From positions 1-34,316 of the forward strand of contig CAYGXU010000027.1 of assembly GCA_964353875.1 (NCBI GenBank): DNA of 34,316 nucleotides. Reading direction: 5' to 3'. Origin of the DNA: MGNI01 sp964353875. Lineage in GTDB: Bacteria > Chloroflexota > Anaerolineae > Anaerolineales > E44-bin32. Position 1 is the first letter of the stretch; each line of letters opens with the position of its first letter. The translations under genes were made by a program, and so were the position numbers. The notes beneath the pieces were generated by a model. The model was not told where the DNA came from. It was given only the letters and a program-made list of their open reading frames with translations, and searched no databases. Shown in pieces: positions 7,900 through 16,415 of this stretch.

Positions 7900-8922
7900 C
7901 TAGCCTCCCATAAAAACCACAAGAATTGCTGTGACGATCACATTCAAGAGGGCGATCGGCAAGAGACCTTTCCAGCTAAAGATCATGAGTCGATCGTAGC
8001 GGATGCGGGGTAATGTTGCTCGCAGCCATACCAACAAGAAAAGCATCAGGACCACCTTAATGGAGAGGTAAATCGGGCCCAGCCATGGGAAGCGATCGAG
8101 GAAGGGCCCCAAATAGCCACCAAGAAATAGGGTTGAGGCGATGAAGCTGACCACGATCATTTTGTCGTACTCGGCCATGAAGAAAAGCGCAAATTTCATC
8201 CCCGAGTATTCCGCGTGATATCCTGCTGTCAATTCCTGTTCAGCCTCAGGCATGTCAAACGGCGCGCGATTGACCTCCGCAATCGATCCGATTAAGAACA
8301 AGAGAAAACCAACTGGTTGAAGGAGGATAAACCATATCGTCCTTTGCGATTCAACGATGTCCCTCAAACTCATAGAATTGGCCAAAAGAATAGGCCCAAT
8401 AAAGGCTAAAGCTAAAACCAATTCATAACTCACCATTTGTGCAGCGGCGCGTAAGCCGCCAATGAGGGCATACTTGTTATTGGACGACCATCCTGCCAAG
8501 GCGATGCCATAAACAGCGATGGAAGCGACCGCCATGATGTACAAAACACCCACATTCACATTGCTTGCCAATCCCAGTTCAATTGTCCGTCCAAAGAGGG
8601 TGATGTCAGGTCCAAAGGGGATGACCGCTAAAAGGATCAATGCCGGAATCACCGTGATCACAGGTGCCAGGATGTAGACTAGTTTATCCGCTTGATCGGG
8701 AATAAATTCTTCTTTGAAGATCAATTTAATTCCATCTGCGACAGGCTGGAAAATACCCCATGGACCTGCCCGGTTGGGTCCGATACGCACCTGGATGCGT
8801 GCAAGAACTCGACGCTCAAAGAGCGTGAGATATGCGAAACCGGTTAAAAGCCCAACCAGAATCACTAAGGATTTAATCACCCATTCTAACAGCAACGCAA
8901 TATCCATAGGTCTCCCAGTCAT
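7900..8922 (-). CDS. nuoH: NADH-quinone oxidoreductase subunit H
   Basis: NuoH is the membrane subunit that forms much of the quinone chamber and links the peripheral arm to the pumps. The 340-residue product has about eight helices. Conserved loops are visible: Phe-Glu-Arg-Arg-Val-Leu-Ala-Arg-Ile-Gln-Val-Arg-x-Gly-Pro-Asn-Arg near residues 30-46, Asp-Gly-Ile-Lys-Leu-Ile-Phe-Lys-Glu-Glu, and Asn-Arg-Ala-Pro-Phe-Asp-x-Pro-Glu-Ala-Glu-x-Glu-Leu. The last is the E-rich loop that faces the quinone. The ATG at 8922 overlaps the nuoG stop (ATGA). A second ATG five codons on (8907) has GGGAG just upstream and may be the true start. Confidence 0.97.
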   Translation of the reverse strand: MTGRPMDIALLLEWVIKSLVILVGLLTGFAYLTLFERRVLARIQVRIGPNRAGPWGIFQPVADGIKLIFKEEFIPDQADKLVYILAPVITVIPALILLAVIPFGPDITLFGRTIELGLASNVNVGVLYIMAVASIAVYGIALAGWSSNNKYALIGGLRAAAQMVSYELVLALAFIGPILLANSMSLRDIVESQRTIWFILLQPVGFLLFLIGSIAEVNRAPFDMPEAEQELTAGYHAEYSGMKFALFFMAEYDKMIVVSFIASTLFLGGYLGPFLDRFPWLGPIYLSIKVVLMLFLLVWLRATLPRIRYDRLMIFSWKGLLPIALLNVIVTAILVVFMGG

Positions 8923-11429
8923 TTCACAGGCTTGATCACCGCAGAAACGGGCGATTGCAGGGGCATACCCGTGCTACGTGGCACAAGTGCAGCTCCAACG
9001 GGTACCTCTTCTCGAATCTCAACGGGCAGACGCAATTGACCGCCATCCCAATGGATATCGATTTCAGCACTTTCGTCTATCTCCAACCTGAGCGCATCTT
9101 CCGGGCTAACCGCCAGGGTCAATCTCTCCATTCGATTGGCAAGCACTTGGGAAGGGACAATCGTCGCTCCTCGGTTATAAAGCCGCGTGATAGGTACGAC
9201 GAAAATGCCGTCTTTTCTTGGCTTTTCCTTCGGAAAGACCATCCCTACTTCGAAGGCATCGCCGGCTTCTGTCGAGGGGACAAGTCGAACACCCAGCCCT
9301 TGACTATTCTTATAAGACGTCCCACCGAAGTATAAATCCTCATGACCCACAGGCGGCCACTGTGTTTTTACCTGCGCAAGAGCCGAATAGCTACATCGAG
9401 CGTATTCCGGGATGTGCTCCCCGATTTGGCGCATCACTGCAGCAGCCGATGAACCTCGTAATTCGATGCTCAACTCCTGGCCAAGCCGAGCGAGGATCTG
9501 CCAATCTGGCAATGATTCCCCACAAGCCTTCACCCCTTGAAAGAAACGTTGTACGACTCGTTCACCACTGGTATAACTGCCATCTCGCTCAACAAATGAT
9601 TGAGCCGGGAAGACAACATCTGCACGCTCGGCTGTAGTTGTGAGGAATAATTCTTGAACAACAAGGAAAGCATCCTTGGGGAGTGCCTTGACCAGCTCTG
9701 GGTCATCTCCAAATGGATCTGCTGCCAAGATATGGAGACCTGAGCACGCCTTGATGATATCCCTAAGGTTTGTATCAGGGAGTCTGAGACCCATATCCCA
9801 GGCGCCTTGATCGTTGTTGTGAGGCCAAACCGCGATCAAACCATTGTTCGCTTTTCCAACATGATCGCTGGACACCAATAAATTTGCACAGGCTTTCGAC
9901 AGTATTTCCGTATCCTCAAAATCAAGCCCTTCCGCACCGTAAAAAATCACTGCATTCTTCGCTTCCTTAAACGCTTTCCCGGCCTGGGCTAATTCAGCTT
10001 TCCGGCCAAATTGGGCCAGGGCGGGATCCTCCTTCACGGCATGCAGAATACCCAGCACAGTGTGGATCGCTTCGCCATAATGATAACGCAGCGAATAAGC
10101 TGCATACTTGTCCAGGCGAGTCTTACGCCCGTTGGCGACAATCAACGTGGCACCGCGATCGGCAGCACGCTTGACGCGCATCCACCAGATTGGCGCTTCC
10201 TCATGCAGATCACATGCGACGACCAGGATCGCATCGCCTTTTCCCATTTTGCCCAGATCGGTATCCGAACCGACACCGACATTCTGAATTAAATCACCAC
10301 CCGCCATGAACCCATGCAGGTATGCTTTCCCACTGAGCCCTTCCATTAACCCACGGAAATTGAAGAAATCTTCATTGGAAACCCTCCCACCGGCGATCCC
10401 GATCACTCCGGATCCGGCCGCTTGCAGCCCCCTCGCAGCTGCCGCAAGAGCAGCCTCCCAACTGGTTTCCTCCAGTTTTCCATCTTTTCGAATTAAGGGC
10501 TTTCGCAACCGATTTTCATGACCTGCGAATGCATGGGCAAAACGACCTTTATCGCAAATCCAGATTTCATTCACGCTTTCATTCTGGCGAGGCATCACAC
10601 GTTTCACAACTTCAGCCCCATCCGACTTTGCCTCACGCCGGACATTCAACATGATATTGCACCCTACAGCACAATGCGGACAGATGGAGGCGGCAGCATT
10701 TAACTCCCATGGTCTTGCACCAAAACGGAAATCGGCTGTTGTCAATGCTCCCACTGGACAAATATCGGTGGTGTTCCCGGAGAAATAGGAGTTAAAAATG
10801 GGTTCGGAAAAGCTGACAATCTGTAATCGACGTCCACGCTGTGAGAATTCGATCACAGGATCATCGACGATCTCATCTTGAAATCGAATGCAGCGACCAC
10901 ATTGAATACACCGCTCTTGATCTAGGAAGATCAAATCACCCAGAGGGATAACCTTGCCCAGATGCATTTTTTCCTCAAAGAGGAATCGGTTCTCTCCTGG
11001 TCCATGCTTGATGGTTTGATTTTGTAAGGGGCATTCCCCGCCCTTGTCACAGACCGGGCAATCCAATGGATGGCTTGTGAGTAGGAACTCGATGATTTGC
11101 CTGCGACCCTCGATCGCCTTTTGGGAATTAACCCTGACGACCCATCCATCCTCTGCTTGGGTAGTGCAGGCAGTTTCGAGTTTCGGACCGAATTGGATCA
11201 CCGCTTGCCCATGCTCATCTTGAATTACCTTACCGGTTGAGCGATCGCGTGCAGGCCGCCCGATCTCCACCAGGCACATTCGACACATCCCAGCTGGCTT
11301 CAGCTTGGGGTGATAGCAAAATACCGGGATTTCGATCCCAACTTTCTTAGCAGCATCTACCAAGAGTGTCCCTTTGGGGACCATGACTCCAACGCCATCG
11401 ATTGTGAGAGCAATATGTGTTTCGCTCAT
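8919..11429 (-). CDS. nuoG: NADH-quinone oxidoreductase subunit G
   Basis: NuoG is the largest peripheral subunit and carries the Fe-S chain from NuoF to NuoI. In this 836-residue protein the ligands are readable: N1b (C38, C49, C52, C88), His-ligated N5 (H120, C124, C127, C133) and N4 (C174, C177, C180, C224). It also has the off-path N7 set (C250, C253, C257, C292), which is absent from mitochondria but present in E. coli and Thermus. The rest is a molybdopterin-oxidoreductase-like fold with no sign of a catalytic cofactor role, plus a C-terminal beta domain. The start overlaps the nuoF stop by four bases. Confidence 0.97.
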   Translation of the reverse strand: MSETHIALTIDGVGVMVPKGTLLVDAAKKVGIEIPVFCYHPKLKPAGMCRMCLVEIGRPARDRSTGKVIQDEHGQAVIQFGPKLETACTTQAEDGWVVRVNSQKAIEGRRQIIEFLLTSHPLDCPVCDKGGECPLQNQTIKHGPGENRFLFEEKMHLGKVIPLGDLIFLDQERCIQCGRCIRFQDEIVDDPVIEFSQRGRRLQIVSFSEPIFNSYFSGNTTDICPVGALTTADFRFGARPWELNAAASICPHCAVGCNIMLNVRREAKSDGAEVVKRVMPRQNESVNEIWICDKGRFAHAFAGHENRLRKPLIRKDGKLEETSWEAALAAAARGLQAAGSGVIGIAGGRVSNEDFFNFRGLMEGLSGKAYLHGFMAGGDLIQNVGVGSDTDLGKMGKGDAILVVACDLHEEAPIWWMRVKRAADRGATLIVANGRKTRLDKYAAYSLRYHYGEAIHTVLGILHAVKEDPALAQFGRKAELAQAGKAFKEAKNAVIFYGAEGLDFEDTEILSKACANLLVSSDHVGKANNGLIAVWPHNNDQGAWDMGLRLPDTNLRDIIKACSGLHILAADPFGDDPELVKALPKDAFLVVQELFLTTTAERADVVFPAQSFVERDGSYTSGERVVQRFFQGVKACGESLPDWQILARLGQELSIELRGSSAAAVMRQIGEHIPEYARCSYSALAQVKTQWPPVGHEDLYFGGTSYKNSQGLGVRLVPSTEAGDAFEVGMVFPKEKPRKDGIFVVPITRLYNRGATIVPSQVLANRMERLTLAVSPEDALRLEIDESAEIDIHWDGGQLRLPVEIREEVPVGAALVPRSTGMPLQSPVSAVIKPVK

Positions 11430-12682
11430 CGGCCATCCTTGATACGGGCGTCGAAATCTTTCCCAAAATGGCGTATCCCAGAAACAGGCGCCATGATGGA
11501 GAATTCACCCAGCGCACACAGACATTTTCCCTCAATCCCATTGGCTACAGAATCGAGCAGAGGTAGATCCTCCTTCCTGGCTGCTCCATGTTCAATTCGG
11601 TTGAGGATTTGAAGCATCCAATAAGTCCCCTCACGACAAGGTGTACATTTGCCGCACGATTCGTGCTTAAAGAAACTCGTTGTCTTATGGATAACCCAGG
11701 AGATATCGACTGTCTCATCCATTATGATCAACGATGCTGAGCCCAATTGTGAGCCAACTTTTGCAACCGACTCATAATCCATGGGCGTATCAAGCACTTC
11801 CTCGGTAGCTGGCAAGATCGGCGCTGATGCCCCTGCTGGCAGAATGGCTTTGATCCTTTTTCCGCCCGGTATGCCGCCACCATGCTGAAAGATTAATTCA
11901 CGGAAGGTTGTGCCTAAGGGTAACTCATAATTCCCGGGATTCACCACATGACCCGATAGGCAAAAAACTTTTGGTCCGGAGCTTTTCTCGGTACCGATGG
12001 ATCGATACCAATCTGCACCGCGTTGAAGAATTGGAGGGAGATTGGTCAATGTTTCGACATTATTGACCACAGTTGGTTTGGCATACAAGCCTTCTGCCGC
12101 AGGGAAAGGCGGGCGCAGCCGCGGCTGCCCCAGTTTGCCTTCCAGGGATTCAAGCAGTGCCGTTTCCTCGCCACAGATATAAGCTCCAGCTCCCAGATGG
12201 ACAACTATTCGTAAGTTATAATCTGTCCCAAAAAGTCTCTCACCAAGCAACTGTTTGTTTTCAAGCGCTTCGATTTTCTTTTCAAGCATGTGAGCCAGGT
12301 CCCAAAACTCGCCGCGGCAATAGACATAAGCCGTTTGAGCCTGGGAAGCATAGCTGCAAATCGCGACACCTTCCAGGAATTGGAACGGATTTCGCTCTAA
12401 TATCTCACGATCTTTAAAAGTACCTGGCTCAGACTCGTCGGCGTTAGCGACAACATAGCGGGGGTATACCCCTGGCGTGAGAAAGCTCCACTTCACTCCG
12501 GTGGGGAAACCCGCTCCGCCACGCCCGCGTAAGCCTGATTGCTTGACAATGTTGATGACGTCTTCTGGCGATTTCCGAGTCACTGCCTCTTTAAAAGCTT
12601 TATAACCGTCATGAGCGAGATACACATCAAGTTCATGAATATTGGGGATGTCATGATGTCGTAAAAGGATGTGCTCACTCAT
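11426..12682 (-). CDS. nuoF: NADH-quinone oxidoreductase subunit F
   Basis: NuoF is the entry point that oxidises NADH with FMN. The 418-residue protein has the FMN/NADH glycine-rich loop Gly-Arg-Gly-Gly-Ala-Gly-Phe-Pro-Thr-Gly (53-62), the Glu-Glu-Thr-Ala-Leu-Leu-Glu segment (172-178) and the N3 [4Fe-4S] ligands C343, C346, C349 and C389. Its presence with nuoE and nuoG shows that the enzyme uses NADH, unlike the 11-subunit complexes that take electrons from ferredoxin or F420. It overlaps nuoE by eight bases. Confidence 0.98.
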   Translation of the reverse strand: MSEHILLRHHDIPNIHELDVYLAHDGYKAFKEAVTRKSPEDVINIVKQSGLRGRGGAGFPTGVKWSFLTPGVYPRYVVANADESEPGTFKDREILERNPFQFLEGVAICSYASQAQTAYVYCRGEFWDLAHMLEKKIEALENKQLLGERLFGTDYNLRIVVHLGAGAYICGEETALLESLEGKLGQPRLRPPFPAAEGLYAKPTVVNNVETLTNLPPILQRGADWYRSIGTEKSSGPKVFCLSGHVVNPGNYELPLGTTFRELIFQHGGGIPGGKRIKAILPAGASAPILPATEEVLDTPMDYESVAKVGSQLGSASLIIMDETVDISWVIHKTTSFFKHESCGKCTPCREGTYWMLQILNRIEHGAARKEDLPLLDSVANGIEGKCLCALGEFSIMAPVSGIRHFGKDFDARIKDGR

Positions 12683-13175
12683 TCTCCGACCTTTGACGTA
12701 GCTCTTCGACCAATTTGAGCGTTCCCTCGATGGTCATATTTTCGTAATAATGAATCCCTTCCGGTTCTTGCAATTGGAACATCGGTGCTTTATTACAAGC
12801 GGCCAGGCACATCACCGTCTCCACAGTAATGAGCCCATCCTCTGTGGTTTCCCCAGGGTGTATGCCCAAGGCTTCACAAAGTTTCTGAGCGAATACTTCC
12901 GATCCGCGCAACGCACAAGGCAGGTCTGTGCATATTTGAATCCGGTATTTCCCCTCTGGCTTGTCATAATAAAGCGTGTAAAAACCGATCAACGATCCCA
13001 CCTCAGTAGGATCCAACTCCAGGAGGTCAGCAATTTCCTTCATTGCCTCTTGTGGGATGTGTCCATATTCCTTTTGAGCCAGGTAGAGCAAGGACATGAC
13101 TGCCGACCGTTTATGCTCCGGAGGGTATTTCTTTAAGATCGAAGCAATTTCTTCAGCGTACTTATCTGCGAGCAA
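12675..13175 (-). CDS. nuoE: NADH-quinone oxidoreductase subunit E
   Basis: NuoE is the thioredoxin-like [2Fe-2S] subunit that carries cluster N1a beside NuoF. The four ligands in this 166-residue protein are C82, C87, C123 and C127, in the family spacing C-x4-C and C-x3-C. The start is read as TTG, with AGGAGA six bases upstream. The first in-frame ATG lies beyond residue 20 and would cut the helical N-terminus. The gene is 116 bases downstream of nuoD, in a spacer where I see no convincing promoter. Confidence 0.95.
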   Translation of the reverse strand: MLADKYAEEIASILKKYPPEHKRSAVMSLLYLAQKEYGHIPQEAMKEIADLLELDPTEVGSLIGFYTLYYDKPEGKYRIQICTDLPCALRGSEVFAQKLCEALGIHPGETTEDGLITVETVMCLAACNKAPMFQLQEPEGIHYYENMTIEGTLKLVEELRQRSENE

Positions 13176-13291
13176 GGGTCTTCTCCTATGCGAAAACAGT
13201 AAGGACTTTTCTTATTGCAGGTTTAGCGATCAAAGCCCACTTCTATGGCTGTTATTCAAGCAACTCCCAGTAATAATATCGCTGCGCGCGC

Positions 13292-14524
13292 TCACCGATC
13301 CACATCGCCCAATACCGTATCCAGGCTGCTGATGATGGCCACCAGATCCGCAACCAAATGCCCGGGGGTAATTCGTGACATCACCTGAAGATTGGCGAAA
13401 CTTGGTGTTCGGAAGTGAACTCGATATGGCTTAGGACTGCCATCCCCCACGAGATAACAACCAAGAATCCCGCGCGGGGATTCCACCGGCATATAAACTT
13501 CTCCCTTCGGTGCATGGAAACCTTCGGTCCACAGCTTAAAATGATGGATTACGGCTTCCATGCTATGCCCCAATTCCGAGCGTGGCGGGGGCACGAATTT
13601 GCGATTATTGCTTCGGAAGGGTCCCTTAGGTAACTTCTTCAAAGCTTGCTCAATAATCCTGAGAGACTGATGCATCTCCTGAACGCGCACGATGTAACGA
13701 TCAAAGGTGTCGCCGGCTGAACCTAATGGGATCTCGAAATCAAACTGCTCATATCCGCTATACGGTTGAGCTTTGCGCAGATCGAGCGCCACACCCGAAG
13801 CTCTTAAGGGTGGTCCAGTCACTCCCCAACTAAGAGCCTTCTCAGCCGGGATCACTCCGATCCCCTTTGTTCGGTCGAGGTAGAGCGGATTATTGGTCAA
13901 TAAATCTTCGTATTGCTGGATTCGCTTTGGAAATGTATCCAGAACATGTTGGACGGCCTCTATAAAACCCTCGGGGAGATCGCGCCATAACCCTCCCGGG
14001 CGGAAGTAAGAGGTCATCATCCGCTGACCGGAACACATTTCGAATATATCGAGGATGATCTCGCGTTCCCGAAAGCAATAAAGGAAGACGGACATCGCAG
14101 CCAAGTCGAGGGCATGTGTACCCAAGAAGACCAGGTGAGAGGCGATGCGTTGCAACTCGGTCATCAGCACACGTACTACTTGTGCGCGCGGTGGGACGTC
14201 CAGATCCACCAGCTTTTCGACCGCAAGGCAGTAACACAAGTTGTTTCCCAGGTTATTGAGATAGTCCATGCGGTCGGTCATGACCAGGGCTTTTTCAAAG
14301 GATTTGGCTTCCATGTTCTTTTCAATACCCGTATGCAAGAAGCCAATATCAGGAATACAATTGATGATCTTCTCGCCATCCAATTCCAAGAGTAGCCTTA
14401 AAACCCCATGTGTACTTGGATGTTGAGGTCCCAAGTTGAGCACCATCGTGTCGCCTGCCAAGGCGCGTTCAGAGACCAGGTGTTTTAGTTCATTGACGGT
14501 CAGTTCTTTCTCAACTTGATCCAT
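13292..14524 (-). CDS. nuoD: NADH-quinone oxidoreductase subunit D
   Basis: NuoD is the 49-kDa subunit, related to the large subunit of NiFe hydrogenases, that lines the quinone site. The 410-residue protein has Gly-Pro-Gln-His-Pro-Ser-Thr-His-Gly-Val near residue 32, whose first His is the quinone-site ligand. It also has Glu-Lys-Ala-Leu-x-x-Thr-Asp-Arg-x-Asp-Tyr, Tyr-Phe-Arg-Pro-Gly-Gly and the C-terminal Asp-x-Val-x-Gly-Asp-Val-Asp-Arg end. The hydrogenase nickel cysteines are absent, as expected. The ATG has AAGGGA five bases upstream. It is a separate gene from nuoC, not a fusion as in E. coli. Confidence 0.98.
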   Translation of the reverse strand: MDQVEKELTVNELKHLVSERALAGDTMVLNLGPQHPSTHGVLRLLLELDGEKIINCIPDIGFLHTGIEKNMEAKSFEKALVMTDRMDYLNNLGNNLCYCLAVEKLVDLDVPPRAQVVRVLMTELQRIASHLVFLGTHALDLAAMSVFLYCFREREIILDIFEMCSGQRMMTSYFRPGGLWRDLPEGFIEAVQHVLDTFPKRIQQYEDLLTNNPLYLDRTKGIGVIPAEKALSWGVTGPPLRASGVALDLRKAQPYSGYEQFDFEIPLGSAGDTFDRYIVRVQEMHQSLRIIEQALKKLPKGPFRSNNRKFVPPPRSELGHSMEAVIHHFKLWTEGFHAPKGEVYMPVESPRGILGCYLVGDGSPKPYRVHFRTPSFANLQVMSRITPGHLVADLVAIISSLDTVLGDVDR

Positions 14525-14553
14525 CGTTTTCCCTTAGCCTTGTCAGAGAGGCA

Positions 14554-15075
14554 TCATTCATGCGCGTAGTTTTTGCGACGATCAATCTCATCAAAGTTGA
14601 AGCTAAATTGCACTTCTTCATAACCCAAGGGATAATCCTTGCGCAGGGGATGCCCTTCCCAATCTTGTGCCATGAGAATTCGTCGTAGATCCGAATGTCC
14701 CTCGAAGAAAATACCGAACATGTCGTAGATCTCGCGTTCGTGCCAATTGGCATTCGGGTAGATCGCCTCGATCGTGCTTATCCTCGGATCATCGCCCGGG
14801 AGTCTCACACGCAATCCAAGGAAGACATTTTTCACTACACTATAAAGTTGATAAACCACAGTAAAACGAGGTTCCTTCGGCCAATGATCCACGGCTGTCA
14901 AAACAGCAAGAAAATTAAAAGAAAAATTGGGATCATCCCTCAAGAATGTGCAAACAGGCACGAGTTGATCGCGTTCCACAACCAAGATTGTCTCGCTTCG
15001 AAAAGGCTCCTCCAGTTGAATGGCATGACCAAAGCGTGCATCAAGCACTTTTATGAGGTCTTCAAGAACTTGCAT
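14554..15075 (-). CDS. nuoC: NADH-quinone oxidoreductase subunit C
   Basis: NuoC is the 30-kDa peripheral scaffold subunit that packs against NuoD. The 173-residue protein carries the family signature Glu-Arg-Glu-Ile-Tyr-Asp-Met-Phe-Gly-Ile, followed by Arg-Arg-Ile-Leu-Met, Trp-Glu-Gly-His-Pro-Leu-Arg-Lys-Asp-Tyr-Pro. A GTG 15 codons upstream (15120) would give a longer form. I chose the ATG at 15075 because AGAGGA lies nine bases before it, while nothing similar precedes the GTG. The gene lies between nuoB and nuoD. Confidence 0.95.
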   Translation of the reverse strand: MQVLEDLIKVLDARFGHAIQLEEPFRSETILVVERDQLVPVCTFLRDDPNFSFNFLAVLTAVDHWPKEPRFTVVYQLYSVVKNVFLGLRVRLPGDDPRISTIEAIYPNANWHEREIYDMFGIFFEGHSDLRRILMAQDWEGHPLRKDYPLGYEEVQFSFNFDEIDRRKNYAHE

Positions 15076-15141
15076 GGCTTCGTTTCCTCTATCAGAGTTA
15101 TCCGCTAGTTTATCTTGCACTGGTTGATGGTATGCCTGAAC

Positions 15142-15624
15142 TCACGCCCATTCCCCGAGTTTTTCACCTTTTATTTTTTCATGGAGGGTGATGATCCCGT
15201 GGATCAAACCTTCTGGCCGTGGCGGACAACCAGCAATATACACATCCACTGGCAGCACTTCATCTACACCGGGGACGATGGCATAATTATTAAAGACGCC
15301 TCCACAAGAGCAACAATCCCCCATAGCAACGACCCATTTGGGATCCGGCATTTGATCATACAAACGACGCAGTACAGGTGTCATTTTCCTCGACACTCGC
15401 CCTGCGATGATCAACAAATCACTCTGGCGTGGGCTAGGACGCATCAGCTCCATGCCAAAACGGCTTAGATCATAATCGGAAGCTTGAGCTGCCATCATTT
15501 CGATCGCACAACAGGCAAGGCCAGAAAGTAACGGCCACATCGCCCGAGTACGACTCCAATTGACGGCTTGTTCCAGTGTGGTTGTGACAAACCCCAACTG
15601 GCCTAATTTCTGCTCTATTCCCAC
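15142..15624 (-). CDS. nuoB: NADH-quinone oxidoreductase subunit B
   Basis: NuoB carries cluster N2, the last Fe-S centre before quinone. Counted from the GTG at 15624 it has 160 residues, and the N2 ligands are the tandem C38-C39, C104 and C133. Each is offset by seven from the Thermus positions, so the spacing is exact. The open frame reaches further upstream into nuoA (to 15735). I chose the GTG because AAGGAG lies seven bases before it and the family begins around there. The start overlaps the nuoA stop by ten bases. Confidence 0.95.
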   Translation of the reverse strand: MGIEQKLGQLGFVTTTLEQAVNWSRTRAMWPLLSGLACCAIEMMAAQASDYDLSRFGMELMRPSPRQSDLLIIAGRVSRKMTPVLRRLYDQMPDPKWVVAMGDCCSCGGVFNNYAIVPGVDEVLPVDVYIAGCPPRPEGLIHGIITLHEKIKGEKLGEWA

Positions 15625-15971
15625 TCCAGGGCTCCTTTCTTCCAAGCATAAACATATCCAATCAGTAAGATCAAAATGAATATGGCCATTTCGATCAGAC
15701 CAAAGAGCCTTAATTCTCGGAGGACGATCGCCCAAGGAAGGATGAAGATAATTTCGATATCGAATAGAATGAAAAGGACCGTAACTAAATAGAAGTGGAT
15801 TGGCATTCGTCGCTGGCCTGGACCATAGGGTCGCATGCCGGATTCATAAGGAGCGCCCTTCCGCATCGTTGGTCGATGAGGTCCGAAGAGGTGTCCAATA
15901 AGGACAACGAGAAAGGCCAAAATGGTGGCCAGGACGATGAGCACTGCAATGGGGAGGAATTCACCTGGCAT
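15615..15971 (-). CDS. nuoA: NADH-quinone oxidoreductase subunit A
   Basis: NuoA is a three-helix membrane subunit next to NuoH and NuoJ near the quinone site. The 118-residue product has the conserved loop Tyr-Glu-Ser-Gly-Met-x-Pro-x-Gly after helix 1. It continues with His-Phe-Tyr-Leu-Val-x-Val-Leu-Phe-Ile-Leu-Phe-Asp-Ile-Glu, the acidic helix typical of the family. A GTG two codons upstream exists, but GAGG five bases before the ATG at 15971 marks the start. It is the first gene of the 14-gene operon, with a leader of about 90 bases from the predicted promoter. Confidence 0.96.
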   Translation of the reverse strand: MPGEFLPIAVLIVLATILAFLVVLIGHLFGPHRPTMRKGAPYESGMRPYGPGQRRMPIHFYLVTVLFILFDIEIIFILPWAIVLRELRLFGLIEMAIFILILLIGYVYAWKKGALEWE

Positions 15972-16066
15972 TGTCACCTCAATGGTTTATTCATTTGTCG
16001 AACCAGGGGATTGATGCTACCAATAAAAGCCATAAAAAAACAAACCGAAGCTTGCCAAGTATGTTC

Positions 16067-16095
16067 ATTTTATCACAATCAAAATAGGGGGTCAA
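16067..16095 (-). promoter_or_regulatory. Sigma-70-type promoter of the nuo operon
   Basis: Read on the minus strand, TTGACC (16095-16090) and TAAAAT (16072-16067) are separated by exactly 17 bases. A TG lies one base before the -10, making it an extended -10 element. Transcription should start near 16060, about 90 bases before the nuoA ATG. This is the best promoter match in the rpoD-nuoA spacer. Confidence 0.7.
16069..16082 (-). promoter_or_regulatory. FNR/CRP-like dyad over the nuo -10
   Basis: The minus strand reads TTGAT-TGTG-ATAAA, one base away from the FNR consensus TTGAT-N4-ATCAA. It overlaps the -10 element, so a bound factor there would be expected to repress. The match could be partly a by-product of the AT-rich -10, so confidence is low. 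Confidence 0.3.
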
Positions 16096-16096
16096 A

Positions 16097-16107
16097 CCAG
16101 GCCCTGG
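16097..16107. promoter_or_regulatory. Palindrome just upstream of the nuo -35
   Basis: CCAGG-C-CCTGG is a perfect 5-1-5 palindrome that begins two bases from the outer edge of the -35 hexamer. It is GC-rich in an otherwise AT-rich stretch. It could be an operator; the binding protein is unknown. Confidence 0.3.
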
Positions 16108-16205
16108 CCATAAAATCTATTGCTCCCTTCCCTGTTTATAAAACGCACTTCGCTATATAAGAAGGCTACTTGGATTCAACCACGAAGTGTGCCTATGGAA
16201 ACATT

Positions 16206-16219
16206 TTGATTATGATAGA
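16206..16219 (+). promoter_or_regulatory. Second FNR/CRP-like dyad upstream of nuo
   Basis: The plus strand reads TTGAT-TATG-ATAGA, sharing TTGATTRTGATA with the dyad at 16069-16082 but in the opposite orientation. The centres are 137 bases apart. It matches nine of the ten conserved half-site bases less well than the first (two mismatches in the right half), so it is only a candidate. Confidence 0.22.
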
Positions 16220-16415
16220 CCGGACTCTATGAGTAATTAAAACCTCCGCGCAACCTAATGATAGATGAGCCGAGGCAGTTTTTTTTGCGCCACTGTCAGG
16301 TCAGGGGCGGAAGCCCGGCCGTTTTTTCATTTGCCCGAACTCATAAGACAAATTACGTAATTAATAAAATTCATCACAGCCTGGACTCTAACTTTTTCCT
16401 CTATAGCCGGAACCT

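Noticed and set aside
13176..13291. Promoter or small gene in the nuoD-nuoE spacer
   Set aside because: No -10/-35 pair of acceptable quality and no ORF with a ribosome-binding site was found.
15625..15735. Longer NuoB reading frame into nuoA
   Set aside because: The GTG at 15624 has AAGGAG at the right distance and gives the normal family length; the extension only mirrors the coding frame of nuoA.
16272..16325. Cobalamin riboswitch or SRP RNA, suggested by GCGCCACTGTCAGG and GGCGGAAGCCC
   Set aside because: The rest of the conserved cores (the long B12 box set, the GGAAGCAGCC loop of SRP RNA) is absent and no suitable gene follows on the plus strand.
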